Of a DNA stretch of 5,452 nucleotides, positions 1 through 5,452 are shown piece by piece. The first letter of the stretch is position 1. Every line of letters begins with the position of its first letter. Position numbers and translations under genes: made by a program. Under the pieces are notes generated by a model. It was not told where the DNA came from, did no database searches, and saw only the letters and a program-made list of their open reading frames with translations. The stretch is from an uncultured Clostridia bacterium (GTDB taxonomy: Bacteria > Bacillota > Clostridia > Oscillospirales > Oscillospiraceae), in contig CAMEIK010000095.1 of NCBI GenBank assembly GCA_945918315.1, positions 1 to 5,452 on the forward strand, written 5' to 3'.

Positions 1-31
1 AAACCGATACGCGCACAATCCTATATTCTTC

Positions 32-574
32 TCAAATGAAGCTCAATATTTCCCCGGCGCAGCGGTCGGCGTCGTCATTGACCACCACATGGTCATACCA
101 GCTTCTCTGCTCCATTTCCCATTCGGCCCGCTGGAGCCGCAGCCGGATCTGCTCCTCAGGGGTATCGTTGCGTCCCCGGAGCCGCTGCTCCAGCTCCCCC
201 ATGGAGGGGGGCATGATGAACACCAGAACGGCATCGGGCAGCTTGTCCTTTACGATTCTGGCACCCTTGGGGTCGATGTCGAGAATCACGGGGCCCCGGC
301 TCCGCTTTTCCTCCAGCTGCTTCCGGGGCGTACCGTAGCAGTTTTCCATATGGGCGTCGTATTCCAGAAGCTCTTCCTTTTCGATCATCTCCCGGAACCG
401 CTCCCGGGTGACGAAGTAATAGTGAACGCCCTCTTTTTCCCCCGGTCTGGGGAGCCGGGTGGTGGCGGAAACCGAAAGGCTCAGGTCCTTTCGAAGCTCC
501 ATCATCCGGTTCAGTACCGTTCCTTTTCCCACACCGGAGGCCCCGGAAATCACGATCAGCTTTCCCTCTCCCAT
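32..574 (-). CDS. gmk: Guanylate kinase, short at the C-terminus
   Basis: Guanylate kinase phosphorylates GMP (or dGMP) to GDP with ATP in the cytoplasm, feeding GTP and dGTP pools. The 180-aa product shows the family in order: P-loop GASGVGKGT (residues 11-19), the GMP-binding segment [11 protein letters not shown] (36-46) with R40 and R43, YGTP (80-83), the core strand [10 protein letters not shown] (96-105), and the lid [21 protein letters not shown] (starting at 131). The ATG start is backed by AGGAGG (582-587) seven bases upstream. The start lies inside the end of remA (19-nt overlap), so translation is probably coupled. Family members usually have about 190-207 residues with a basic C-terminal helix after the segment matching EILSFI. 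Here a TGA stops the frame at that point, although the next codons still read EEYRIVRVSV. rpoZ normally follows and would lie just outside the window. Family assignment is very secure; whether the end is natural is open. Confidence 0.97.
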   Translation of the reverse strand: MGEGKLIVISGASGVGKGTVLNRMMELRKDLSLSVSATTRLPRPGEKEGVHYYFVTRERFREMIEKEELLEYDAHMENCYGTPRKQLEEKRSRGPVILDIDPKGARIVKDKLPDAVLVFIMPPSMGELEQRLRGRNDTPEEQIRLRLQRAEWEMEQRSWYDHVVVNDDADRCAGEILSFI

Positions 575-825
575 TGATTATCCTCCTCTTTCTCTTCCCG
601 CAGGCGCTGCCCCAGCACCTCGGGGGATACGGCACAAAGGATCACATGGTCCGTGTCCATCAGCAGCACACCGGCGGTTTTCCGCCCGAAAGAGGCATCA
701 ATGAGCATTCCCCGGTCCCTTGCCTCCTGGATCAGCCGTTTGATGGGAGCGGAATCCGGAGCCACAATCGCCAGAATCCGGTTTGCCGCCACCATGCTTC
801 CGAAGCCGATATTCACAAGCTTCAT
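556..825 (-). CDS. remA: RemA/DUF370 family regulatory protein
   Basis: The 89-aa product matches the RemA (DUF370, formerly YlzA) family along most of its length: [17 protein letters not shown] (residues 5-21), [25 protein letters not shown] (26-50) and [14 protein letters not shown] (56-69), followed by a charged, variable tail. In Bacillus subtilis RemA is a DNA-binding protein that activates extracellular-matrix and osmoprotection genes. In Clostridia its targets are largely unknown, so matrix control here would be inference. The ATG is preceded by AGGAG (832-836) with six bases between, and that SD shares bases with the TAG stop of yicC. The gene begins 9 nt after yicC and its last 19 nt overlap gmk. 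This yicC-remA-gmk order is the one known from Bacillus and Clostridia and supports the call independently of the sequence match. Confidence 0.96.
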   Translation of the reverse strand: MKLVNIGFGSMVAANRILAIVAPDSAPIKRLIQEARDRGMLIDASFGRKTAGVLLMDTDHVILCAVSPEVLGQRLREEKEEDNQWERES

Positions 826-834
826 ATTCCGCTC

Positions 835-1713
835 CTATTCGATGTTCTGGGTCTGCTCCCGGATTTTTTCCAGCTCGGCCTTGATATCCACGACGAGCCG
901 GGCAAGGCGCACATCGGAGCACTTGGAGCCAATGGTATTGGCCTCCCGGTTCATCTCCTGAAGCAGGAAGTCCAGCTTCCGGCCCACACTGCCGCCGGCG
1001 GTCAGCATGGCGTCCATCTGTTCCAGGTGGCTGCGCAGGCGGACCGTTTCCTCGTCCACCGCCACCTTGTCGGCGAAGATTGCCGCCTCGGTGAGAATCC
1101 GGCTCTCGTCAATGGTGGTGCTTGCCAGCACCTCCCGGAGCTTGTTTTCCAGCCGGGTACGGTAGTCCGCTACCGTCTGGGCGCTGCCGGCCTCCACCTG
1201 GGCTACCAGGGAGAGGATGGTCTGCCCCCGGCTGCGCAGATCGTTCTCGAGGGCCTGTCCCTCCCGGCAGCGCATGGCATTGTAGCTGGCAAACGCCTTG
1301 TCCGCCACGGACAGCAGGTCCTTCAGAAGCTGCTCCTCGTCCACCTCCGGCTTCTCCACGGTGAATACCTCCGGCATCCGGGCGATCAGCTCCAGGCTGA
1401 CTTCGCCGGGGAGCCGCAGCTCCCGGGCCATTTCCCGCATGGCTTCCGCGTAGCCCGCCGCCATCGCGCTGTTCAAGGTCACTTTGCCCTCGGCGCCGCC
1501 CTCGCTGCGCAGGGACACAAACACATCCACCTTGCCCCGGGAAACGGTGTTCTTCACCGCCTGCTTCACCGCGTCCTCACCAAAGGACAGGCTTCGGGGG
1601 AGCTTCACCGTGCAGTCCAGGTAACGGTTGTTGACGCTGCGCACCTCTACCGTGAATTCCCGCCCGTTCACCGTTTCTACGGCCCTGCCGTAGCCGGTCA
1701 TGCTTTTCACCAT
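835..1713 (-). CDS. yicC: YicC/YloC family endoribonuclease
   Basis: Members of this family (E. coli YicC, B. subtilis YloC) are reported endoribonucleases that act in RNA turnover in the cytoplasm. The product opens with the family signature MVKSMTGYGRA and carries the N-terminal YicC domain (about residues 1-155), including VRSVNNRYLD (24-33) and SRGKVDV (58-64). The C-terminal DUF1732 domain (about 207-292) has RLRSHLEQM (225-233), QEMNREANTIGSK (252-264) and the terminal KIREQTQNIE. The length of 292 aa is typical. I chose the ATG at 1713 over the in-frame TTG two codons upstream (1719). From the ATG the protein starts exactly as the family does, and the SD-like AGGGG (1723-1727) is nine bases away, against only three from the TTG. 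It lies 51 nt behind cdaR, with a hairpin in the gap, and 9 nt before remA. Confidence 0.95.
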   Translation of the reverse strand: MVKSMTGYGRAVETVNGREFTVEVRSVNNRYLDCTVKLPRSLSFGEDAVKQAVKNTVSRGKVDVFVSLRSEGGAEGKVTLNSAMAAGYAEAMREMARELRLPGEVSLELIARMPEVFTVEKPEVDEEQLLKDLLSVADKAFASYNAMRCREGQALENDLRSRGQTILSLVAQVEAGSAQTVADYRTRLENKLREVLASTTIDESRILTEAAIFADKVAVDEETVRLRSHLEQMDAMLTAGGSVGRKLDFLLQEMNREANTIGSKCSDVRLARLVVDIKAELEKIREQTQNIE

Positions 1714-1722
1714 GGTCAATAT

Positions 1723-1727
1723 CCCCT
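1723..1727 (-). promoter_or_regulatory. Shine-Dalgarno sequence deciding the yicC start
   Basis: On the minus strand AGGGG lies nine bases before the ATG at 1713 but only three before the alternative TTG at 1719. This favours the ATG start. It comes shortly after the 3' arm of the intercistronic hairpin at 1732-1753, so folding of that hairpin leaves it single-stranded. Confidence 0.6.
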
Positions 1728-1731
1728 TTTC

Positions 1732-1753
1732 CCCGGCGGTTTTTCCCGCCGGG
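1732..1753 (-). promoter_or_regulatory. Intercistronic hairpin between cdaR and yicC
   Basis: A perfect 8-bp GC-only inverted repeat (1732-1739 with 1746-1753) encloses a six-base loop that reads GAAAAA in the minus-strand transcript. It begins 12 bases past the cdaR stop. The bases after it are GAAAAGGGGAT and not a U-run, so it does not look like a standard intrinsic terminator. It could protect the 3' end of an upstream cdaA-cdaR fragment after processing, or reduce read-through. The role is inferred; the inverted repeat is seen directly. Confidence 0.65.
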
Positions 1754-1764
1754 CATATCGTTTT

Positions 1765-2997
1765 CTACTTTTTCGGTGCAATGGCTGCCGACACCGGGTC
1801 CGCCCGCAGAACGCCCACACCCGCGAACCCCTCGCCGAAGGTGATGCTCGGGCGGAAGTTGGTGGTTCCCGCCTCCGCGCCGGTAAAGTCCACCGTGGCG
1901 GTGATATCCCCCGCGGTCAGCTTGCTCATGAGCTCCACGGGACCCCGGACGGTGACCGCCAGCTTCTCCGTGATCAGCTCCGCTTCCATGCCCTCCGGAA
2001 TGTTGACGCTGTGAATGGTCTCCAGGACATAGTCCCGGGTCGTCAGGCCGGAAAGCTGAACCGCCGCTTCCACCTCGGTAATGGCGGATAGATTGGTAAT
2101 TCCCTCCGGCAGAACCACCTGGAACGTAAGCGTACCGGACTTGGTCAGCTCCGCCAGGTTGATGATGCCCACCACCAGCTGGTCCTCCATGGCGTCGATA
2201 GCGGCCTCACTGCCGCAGACACGGATGGTTTCCGCGCTCATGGTCACGGCAACATTGTCCCGGGTGGCGCCGCCGCCCTCCGCAATATTGTAGACCAGGG
2301 TCACGTCCTTAACCTTCTGAATCCGCACATCCAGCTGGATCTGCTCCACATTGGTGGTAATGAGCACCGCGTCCACAGGATTGCCTTCCCCGTCGCACAG
2401 GGTATACCGGCAGCTCTGGCTGATGGATTCCCGCTGATCCGTCAAATCCGCCTGGATGACGGCCTTTTCGATCTGATTGGTCACGGACTCCGGTCCGGTA
2501 ACGGACACGGTGGTATAGTCCAGGGTGCTGTTCTCCCGGTCGGACAGATAGCCATCGGGGGCGGAGCCGATCCACTGGATTTCCACAGGGACCTCTTTGG
2601 TCACCCGGCGCTCCACATTAATATACAGATAGCCCGGGTTCTTGGACTCAATGACAAACGCGTTGTTGGGAAGATTTCCCGGCCAGCTGACGGTGGTACT
2701 CACCTGCAGCTGGCTGCCCGGTTCATAGATCTTGGAAAGGTCCGCTTTCACGGTGATGTTTCCCCGGTTCACCTGGGCAAGGTCCGACCGGTTGCCGGAC
2801 AGCTTCAGGGTCACCGTGTCCGACGATATGCTTGTAATCATCAGTCCCCGTTCCTGAAGCATCGTCTCTCCGCTGAGAATCACGGGAATATCGTCATAGA
2901 TATCCTCGGAGCCGGGACTGACAGAGGTAATGACATACAGCCACAGTCCGAAGGCGATGGCCAGGGAGAGAACAAAATAACCGATTTTACTTTTCAC
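1765..2997 (-). CDS. cdaR: CdaR, YbbR-domain regulator of the c-di-AMP synthase CdaA
   Basis: CdaR is a membrane-anchored extracytoplasmic protein that binds CdaA and modulates c-di-AMP synthesis. The 410-aa product begins with a short basic stretch (MKSK) and one hydrophobic segment at about residues 6-24 (YFVLSLAIAFGLWLYVITS), then a long beta-rich exported region. Four YbbR-type repeats can be traced at roughly 36-128, 132-226, 230-315 and 320-408. They are marked by recurring cores such as VTLKLSGNRSDLAQVNRGNITVKADLS, VSVTGPESVTNQIEKAVIQADLT, IRVCGSEAAIDAMEDQLVVGIINL and VTVRGPVELMSKLTAGDITATVDF. The start is GTG (2995-2997), supported by AGGAGG (3007-3012) nine bases upstream, and lies 11 nt inside the end of cdaA, indicating translational coupling. 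In many Bacilli glmM follows; here yicC does. Repeat boundaries are approximate. Confidence 0.94.
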   Translation of the reverse strand: MKSKIGYFVLSLAIAFGLWLYVITSVSPGSEDIYDDIPVILSGETMLQERGLMITSISSDTVTLKLSGNRSDLAQVNRGNITVKADLSKIYEPGSQLQVSTTVSWPGNLPNNAFVIESKNPGYLYINVERRVTKEVPVEIQWIGSAPDGYLSDRENSTLDYTTVSVTGPESVTNQIEKAVIQADLTDQRESISQSCRYTLCDGEGNPVDAVLITTNVEQIQLDVRIQKVKDVTLVYNIAEGGGATRDNVAVTMSAETIRVCGSEAAIDAMEDQLVVGIINLAELTKSGTLTFQVVLPEGITNLSAITEVEAAVQLSGLTTRDYVLETIHSVNIPEGMEAELITEKLAVTVRGPVELMSKLTAGDITATVDFTGAEAGTTNFRPSITFGEGFAGVGVLRADPVSAAIAPKK

Positions 2998-3862
2998 GGA
3001 TATTCGCCTCCTTGCCTGTTTTGCGCAGACCCTTTTTCAGCCGGAGGGCAAGGGCCTGGTCCCCATCGGCTTCATTCTTGGGGCAGAGCTCGTTGTGCAG
3101 CAGCTTCTCCAGGGTCTGGGATGCCAGGTGCCGCTTCAGCATACCGCCCACCGCCACGGAGATGGTGCCGGTCTCCTCGGATACGATGACCACCACCGCG
3201 TCGGAAACCTCGCTCATGCCCACGCCGGCCCGGTGCCGGGTGCCCAGGTCCGCGCTCAGGTGATTGCTGTCAGACAATGGCAGCACGCAGCCCGCGGCGG
3301 CGATCCGGCCGTCCCGGATAATTATTGCCCCGTCATGGAGGGGCGCTTTGACAAAGAAAATGTTGCGGATCAGCTGCTCCGTCACCTGGCCGTCAATGGG
3401 CGTGCCGGTCTTGAAATAATCCTCCAGCCGGGCCTCCCGGGCAAAGACAATCAGAGCGCCCACCCGCTCCCGGCTCATAATCTCGCAGGCCATCACCGTC
3501 TGGGCAATCACCGTCTCCAGATCCTGGGTGGGCTTGGTATAGCCGAACAGCGCCCGCAGCTGCACACTGCCCAGCCGGTCCAGCATCCGGCGCAGCTCCG
3601 GCTGAAACAGAATTACCAGCGCCAGCAGACCGACGGCCATAAACTGGTTCAGAATAAAGCTCACGGTATACAGCCGCAGAACCGCCGCAAGGCCCGCCAC
3701 AACCATCAGCGCGATCACCGCCTTGGCAATGCGCATGGTTCCGGGGGCCCGGATCAGGGGCAGAAGCTTATAGACCAGGAACGCGACCACGGCAATATCC
3801 AGATAATCCGACCACTGCATTCTGGTGAGCTGCTGCATCAAACTTTGAATTGCCTCCATCAT
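2987..3862 (-). CDS. cdaA: Diadenylate cyclase CdaA (c-di-AMP synthase)
   Basis: CdaA condenses two ATP into cyclic di-AMP, the second messenger that controls potassium and osmolyte uptake and cell-wall homeostasis in Gram-positive bacteria. The 291-aa product has three hydrophobic segments (about residues 21-38, 45-64 and 70-87) that anchor it in the membrane, a linker, and a cytoplasmic DAC (DisA_N) domain from about 100 to 250. Both catalytic signatures are present: LHDGAIII with DGA at 177-179, and GTRHRAG with RHR at 209-211, followed by VSEETGTISVAVGG (227-240). The C-terminal tail (about 251-291) is charged and variable. Two ATG codons are adjacent (3862 and 3859). GGAGA (3867-3871) is four bases from the first and seven from the second, so the real start may be the second. 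It heads the left operon behind its own promoter and overlaps cdaR by 11 nt. Confidence 0.97.
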   Translation of the reverse strand: MMEAIQSLMQQLTRMQWSDYLDIAVVAFLVYKLLPLIRAPGTMRIAKAVIALMVVAGLAAVLRLYTVSFILNQFMAVGLLALVILFQPELRRMLDRLGSVQLRALFGYTKPTQDLETVIAQTVMACEIMSRERVGALIVFAREARLEDYFKTGTPIDGQVTEQLIRNIFFVKAPLHDGAIIIRDGRIAAAGCVLPLSDSNHLSADLGTRHRAGVGMSEVSDAVVVIVSEETGTISVAVGGMLKRHLASQTLEKLLHNELCPKNEADGDQALALRLKKGLRKTGKEANIREK

Positions 3863-3932
3863 ACGTTCTCCGACCTCTTTTATGTCAACTTTTCAAAGGG
3901 TACACTGCCCAATGGTATACTAACCTATTTTC
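3863..3932 (-). promoter_or_regulatory. Leader of the cdaA operon with an imperfect direct repeat
   Basis: The predicted 70-nt leader is more AT-rich than the flanking genes. It holds AGTATACC (3914-3921) and AGTGTACC (3899-3906), identical at seven of eight positions and 15 bases apart start to start. That arrangement could be an operator, but no known factor is recognised. Short complementary tracts (GACC near the start, GGTC near the SD) could pair weakly. It does not resemble a known riboswitch that I can identify. Confidence 0.3.
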
Positions 3933-3938
3933 CGGTCT

Positions 3939-3967
3939 ATTATAGCGGATTCCCTCGCCGATAGCAA
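3939..3967 (-). promoter_or_regulatory. Sigma-A-type promoter upstream of cdaA
   Basis: Reading the minus strand, TTGCTA (3967-3962, four of six matches to TTGACA) is followed after exactly 17 bases by a perfect TATAAT (3944-3939). Transcription would start near 3931-3933, giving a cdaA leader of about 70 nt. This is the only good promoter I can see in the window. It suggests that cdaA-cdaR-yicC-remA-gmk can be transcribed independently of the desulfurase genes upstream. Confidence 0.75.
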
Positions 3968-4029
3968 GTGATAATCTGCATAAAAATCAAACTCCTTCCC
4001 GGCGGCAATTTCTCCGCTCTGTGTTCGGA

Positions 4030-4049
4030 GGCAGGGTCATCCCCTTGCC
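4030..4049 (-). other. Hairpin across the desulfurase stop codon
   Basis: The minus-strand transcript GGCAAGGGGATGACCCTGCC can form seven base pairs with one bulged A and a five-base loop spanning the TGA stop. A second, weaker stem (CTCCG with CGGAG, 4026-4030 and 4012-4016) competes with its end. Neither is followed directly by a U-run. A U-rich stretch (TTTGATTTTT) appears only at 3991-3982, with no clear stem against it. I therefore do not call an intrinsic terminator; 3' end protection or inefficient termination is possible. Confidence 0.35.
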
Positions 4050-5146
4050 GGAGGAAGGCTCCCCGCGGCCCGGAGGAAAGCCCGCAGCTCCCCTGCCGTA
4101 CTGTTCCAGCCGAAGCTGACCCGCACCGTACCGGTTTCCAGGGTTCCCGCGCTTTCATGGGCCAGCGGGGCGCAGTGAAGCCCCGCCCGGAGGGCAAAGC
4201 CCCGGTCCGAAAGCGCCCCCGCCGCTTCCTCGCAGCCCATTCCCGGCCGGAAAGACACCGTTCCTCCCTGATTTTCTCCGGAAAAAACCTCCATTCCCAG
4301 CTCCTCCAGTCCCCGGGCGCATTGCTTTGCCAGCATTGCCTCCCGGGCAGCAATGTTCTCCGGGCCCATCCGCTCCAGGGCACACATCCCCGCCAGCAGT
4401 CCCGCCGCCCCGGGCACATTCACGGTCCCCGGCTCCAGCCGCTCGGGAAGCTCCTCCGGCATCGTTGGAAGCAGCGACTGGCTTCCGGTGCCTCCGTACA
4501 GCAGTGGCTGGGCATCCCCGGCGCAGAGCAGAAGCCCCGTTCCCTGGGGGCCCAGCAGGCCCTTGTGTCCGGGCATGGCGATAAAATCCGCACCCCAACC
4601 GGTAAGGTCCACCGGCAGCGTCCCCGCCGACTGGGCAGCGTCCACGATGAAGGGCACTCCGTAGCTTCTGCACAGGCCCGCCATTTCCCGAACCGGGAGA
4701 ATATACCCAAAGGCATTGGACACATGGGTAAACACCGCCGCCTCCACCCCGGACCGCAGGGCCCGGCGCAGGGCCGCCAGGGTGTCCTCCGGGTCGAAAA
4801 GCCGCCGCCCGCAGACCACAAGCCGGGCCTCCAGTGCGTGAAGGGGCCGGGTCACCGCATTGTGTTCAAAGCCGGACACCGCCACAGGGGCGCCCGGCTT
4901 CACAAGACTGCGGATGGCTATATTCAGGCCGTGGGTGCAGCTTCCGGTGAGGACCGCCTGCTCCGGCCGGCAGTGAAAGAGCTTTGCCGCCTGCTCCCGG
5001 CAGCCGAAGACCTGCCGGGCGGCGGCCTCCGCCGCTTCGTAGCCGCCCCGGCCCGGGTTGGCGCAGGTCCGCAGGGCCGCCTCCATGGCCCGGACCACCT
5101 CCGGCGGCTTGGGAAAGGAGGTGGCTCCGTGATCCAGATAGATCAT
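4037..5146 (-). CDS. Cysteine desulfurase-family PLP enzyme (class V aminotransferase fold)
   Basis: The 369-aa product is a NifS/SufS-like fold-type I PLP enzyme expected to remove sulfur (or selenium) from cysteine (or selenocysteine) as an enzyme-bound persulfide. Recognisable parts in order: MIYLDHGATSFPKP at the start, EHNAV with H95 over the cofactor, THVSNAFG (140-147), VDAAQSAG (168-175) with D169 and Q172, and MPGHKGLLGPQGTG (191-204) with the Schiff-base lysine K195. The active-site cysteine loop is LRAGLHCAPLAH (319-330), with C325. This short RaGLHCAPlAH loop is characteristic of the subfamily called 'cysteine desulfurase family protein' (TIGR01977), distinct from IscS and classic SufS. 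The start is the ATG at 5146, which overlaps the DUF3343 stop as ATGA. The frame is open further upstream, but that part reads across the DUF3343 gene and has no family similarity. Sulfur versus selenium preference cannot be read from the sequence. Confidence 0.93.
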   Translation of the reverse strand: MIYLDHGATSFPKPPEVVRAMEAALRTCANPGRGGYEAAEAAARQVFGCREQAAKLFHCRPEQAVLTGSCTHGLNIAIRSLVKPGAPVAVSGFEHNAVTRPLHALEARLVVCGRRLFDPEDTLAALRRALRSGVEAAVFTHVSNAFGYILPVREMAGLCRSYGVPFIVDAAQSAGTLPVDLTGWGADFIAMPGHKGLLGPQGTGLLLCAGDAQPLLYGGTGSQSLLPTMPEELPERLEPGTVNVPGAAGLLAGMCALERMGPENIAAREAMLAKQCARGLEELGMEVFSGENQGGTVSFRPGMGCEEAAGALSDRGFALRAGLHCAPLAHESAGTLETGTVRVSFGWNSTAGELRAFLRAAGSLPPARG

Positions 5147-5397
5147 AGCTGCCGCTCCTCCAATACCCCGTCCTCCCCCTGCCGGTAGACCTTGCGCCAG
5201 CTCAGCTGGTTGTTCCGCAGCAGCGCCAGGGCGTCGGGGACCTCCGACCCGGAAAGCCGGATGCAGTAGCCGCAGCCCTGTTCCTCCATCCACCGGGGCG
5301 TTCGCCGGACTGCGCAGCGAATCCCCCCGGCATTGAGTATTTTCTCCCCCCGCTGGGCTGCCGTCACCGAGCGGAAGGTAATATAATCCGTCATCAT
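5143..5397 (-). CDS. DUF3343 protein (putative Se/S carrier-like)
   Basis: This 84-aa product looks like the DUF3343 family (Pfam 'putative Se/S carrier protein-like'). These are small proteins often found beside class-V desulfurases in Clostridia and proposed to relay sulfur or selenium. Visible marks: the opening DYITFRSVTAAQRGEKILNAGGI (4-26), an alpha-beta start typical of the family, then TPRWMEEQGCGYCIRL (33-48), in which the CG pair after the TPR segment is the expected conserved cysteine site (C42). A second cysteine, C45, makes a CxxC, and C28 is a third. The chosen start is the first of two adjacent ATGs (5397), nine bases from GGGAGG (5407-5412); that SD lies in a hairpin. The TGA overlaps the desulfurase ATG (ATGA), so the two proteins are probably made in linked amounts. 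Family call is by motif recall; function is inferred. Confidence 0.78.
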   Translation of the reverse strand: MMTDYITFRSVTAAQRGEKILNAGGIRCAVRRTPRWMEEQGCGYCIRLSGSEVPDALALLRNNQLSWRKVYRQGEDGVLEERQL

Positions 5398-5402
5398 ACC
5401 AC

Positions 5403-5434
5403 AAAACCTCCCGGCACAATCTATGCCCGGGAGG
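5403..5434 (-). promoter_or_regulatory. Hairpin with U-run containing the DUF3343 Shine-Dalgarno
   Basis: In the minus-strand transcript the arms CCTCCCGGGCA and TGCCGGGAGG form ten base pairs with one bulged G around a seven-base loop (TAGATTG), followed by UUUUGU. The 3' arm contains GGGAGG (5407-5412), the SD of the DUF3343 gene. The shape fits either an intrinsic terminator for a gene to the right of the window, or an attenuator or SD-hiding leader for the DUF3343-desulfurase pair. The stem is seen directly; its role is inferred. No promoter is visible in the 18 bases remaining to the right. Confidence 0.6.
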
Positions 5435-5452
5435 CGAATTTTGCTCCATCCC

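Noticed and set aside
32..574. Genome-wide TGA recoding as an explanation for the gmk tail
   Set aside because: TGA ends remA, the desulfurase gene and DUF3343 at the expected family lengths. In the remA frame a second TGA follows two codons after the first.
1714..1719. TTG start for yicC two codons upstream of the chosen ATG
   Set aside because: It would leave only three bases between the SD and the start, and family proteins begin at the equivalent of MVKSMTGYG.
1732..1753. Intrinsic terminator after cdaR
   Set aside because: The stem is strong, but the minus-strand bases after it are GAAAAGGGG rather than a U-run, and yicC follows closely.
574..2091. Long open frame on the plus strand (505 codons) opposite remA, yicC and the end of cdaR
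   Set aside because: Its translation is low-complexity, rich in H, G, R, A and L, with no recognisable family. It is the antisense shadow of well-supported GC-rich genes.
3883..3888. Perfect TTGACA -35-like hexamer in the cdaA leader
   Set aside because: With 17-base spacing the -10 would fall on the cdaA start codon and reads nothing like TATAAT.
3968..5188. Plus-strand open frame (406 codons) opposite the desulfurase gene
   Set aside because: Composition is rich in R, P, G and H and no domain is recognisable. The minus strand carries a full PLP enzyme with all key residues.
5147..5449. N-terminal extension of the desulfurase frame up to 5449
   Set aside because: The extension has no family similarity and runs over the DUF3343 gene in another frame. 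The family start MIYLDHGAT sits exactly at the ATGA overlap.

Overview
The window is a GC-rich stretch of bacterial chromosome in which every supported gene lies on the minus strand, so biology reads from right (5452) to left (1). Gene content and order point to a Gram-positive anaerobe of the Bacillota, class Clostridia. The cluster yicC-remA-gmk is the one that precedes rpoZ in Bacillus and Clostridia, and it sits directly behind a CdaA/CdaR pair. The high GC and the family variants suggest an Oscillospiraceae/Ruminococcaceae-type organism, but that placement is inference from gene content, not a search.

Right block (about 5452 to 4037): a short DUF3343 (putative Se/S-carrier-like) gene is followed by a class-V PLP cysteine desulfurase-family gene. 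The two overlap by the four bases ATGA. A GC-rich hairpin at 5407-5434 lies just before the first gene. It contains that gene's Shine-Dalgarno sequence in its 3' arm and is followed by a short U-run, so it can be read as an attenuator or SD-sequestering leader. The pair looks like a small chalcogen (sulfur or selenium) mobilisation and relay module.

Gap (4036 to 3863): no convincing intrinsic terminator is visible. There is a good sigma-A-type promoter (TTGCTA, 17 nt, TATAAT) for the next block, with a leader of about 70 nt that holds an imperfect direct repeat. A 13-codon reading frame with a strong SD lies across the promoter.

Left block (3862 to 32): cdaA (di-adenylate cyclase) and cdaR (its membrane-anchored YbbR-repeat regulator) overlap by 11 nt. 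Then come a 51-nt gap with a perfect 8-bp hairpin, yicC (endoribonuclease family), remA (DUF370 DNA-binding regulator) and gmk (guanylate kinase). remA starts 9 nt after yicC, and gmk overlaps remA by 19 nt. This looks like one operon that links c-di-AMP synthesis, RNA turnover, RemA regulation and GMP phosphorylation. glmM, the usual third member behind cdaA-cdaR, is absent. gmk ends early for its family at a TGA, and the bases beyond that stop still read in frame as a family-like C-terminal tail.

No rRNA, tRNA, CRISPR array, insertion sequence or phage element is visible. Most of the window is ordinary housekeeping DNA. The parts most worth a second look are the DUF3343/desulfurase module with its hairpin leader and the gmk terminus.
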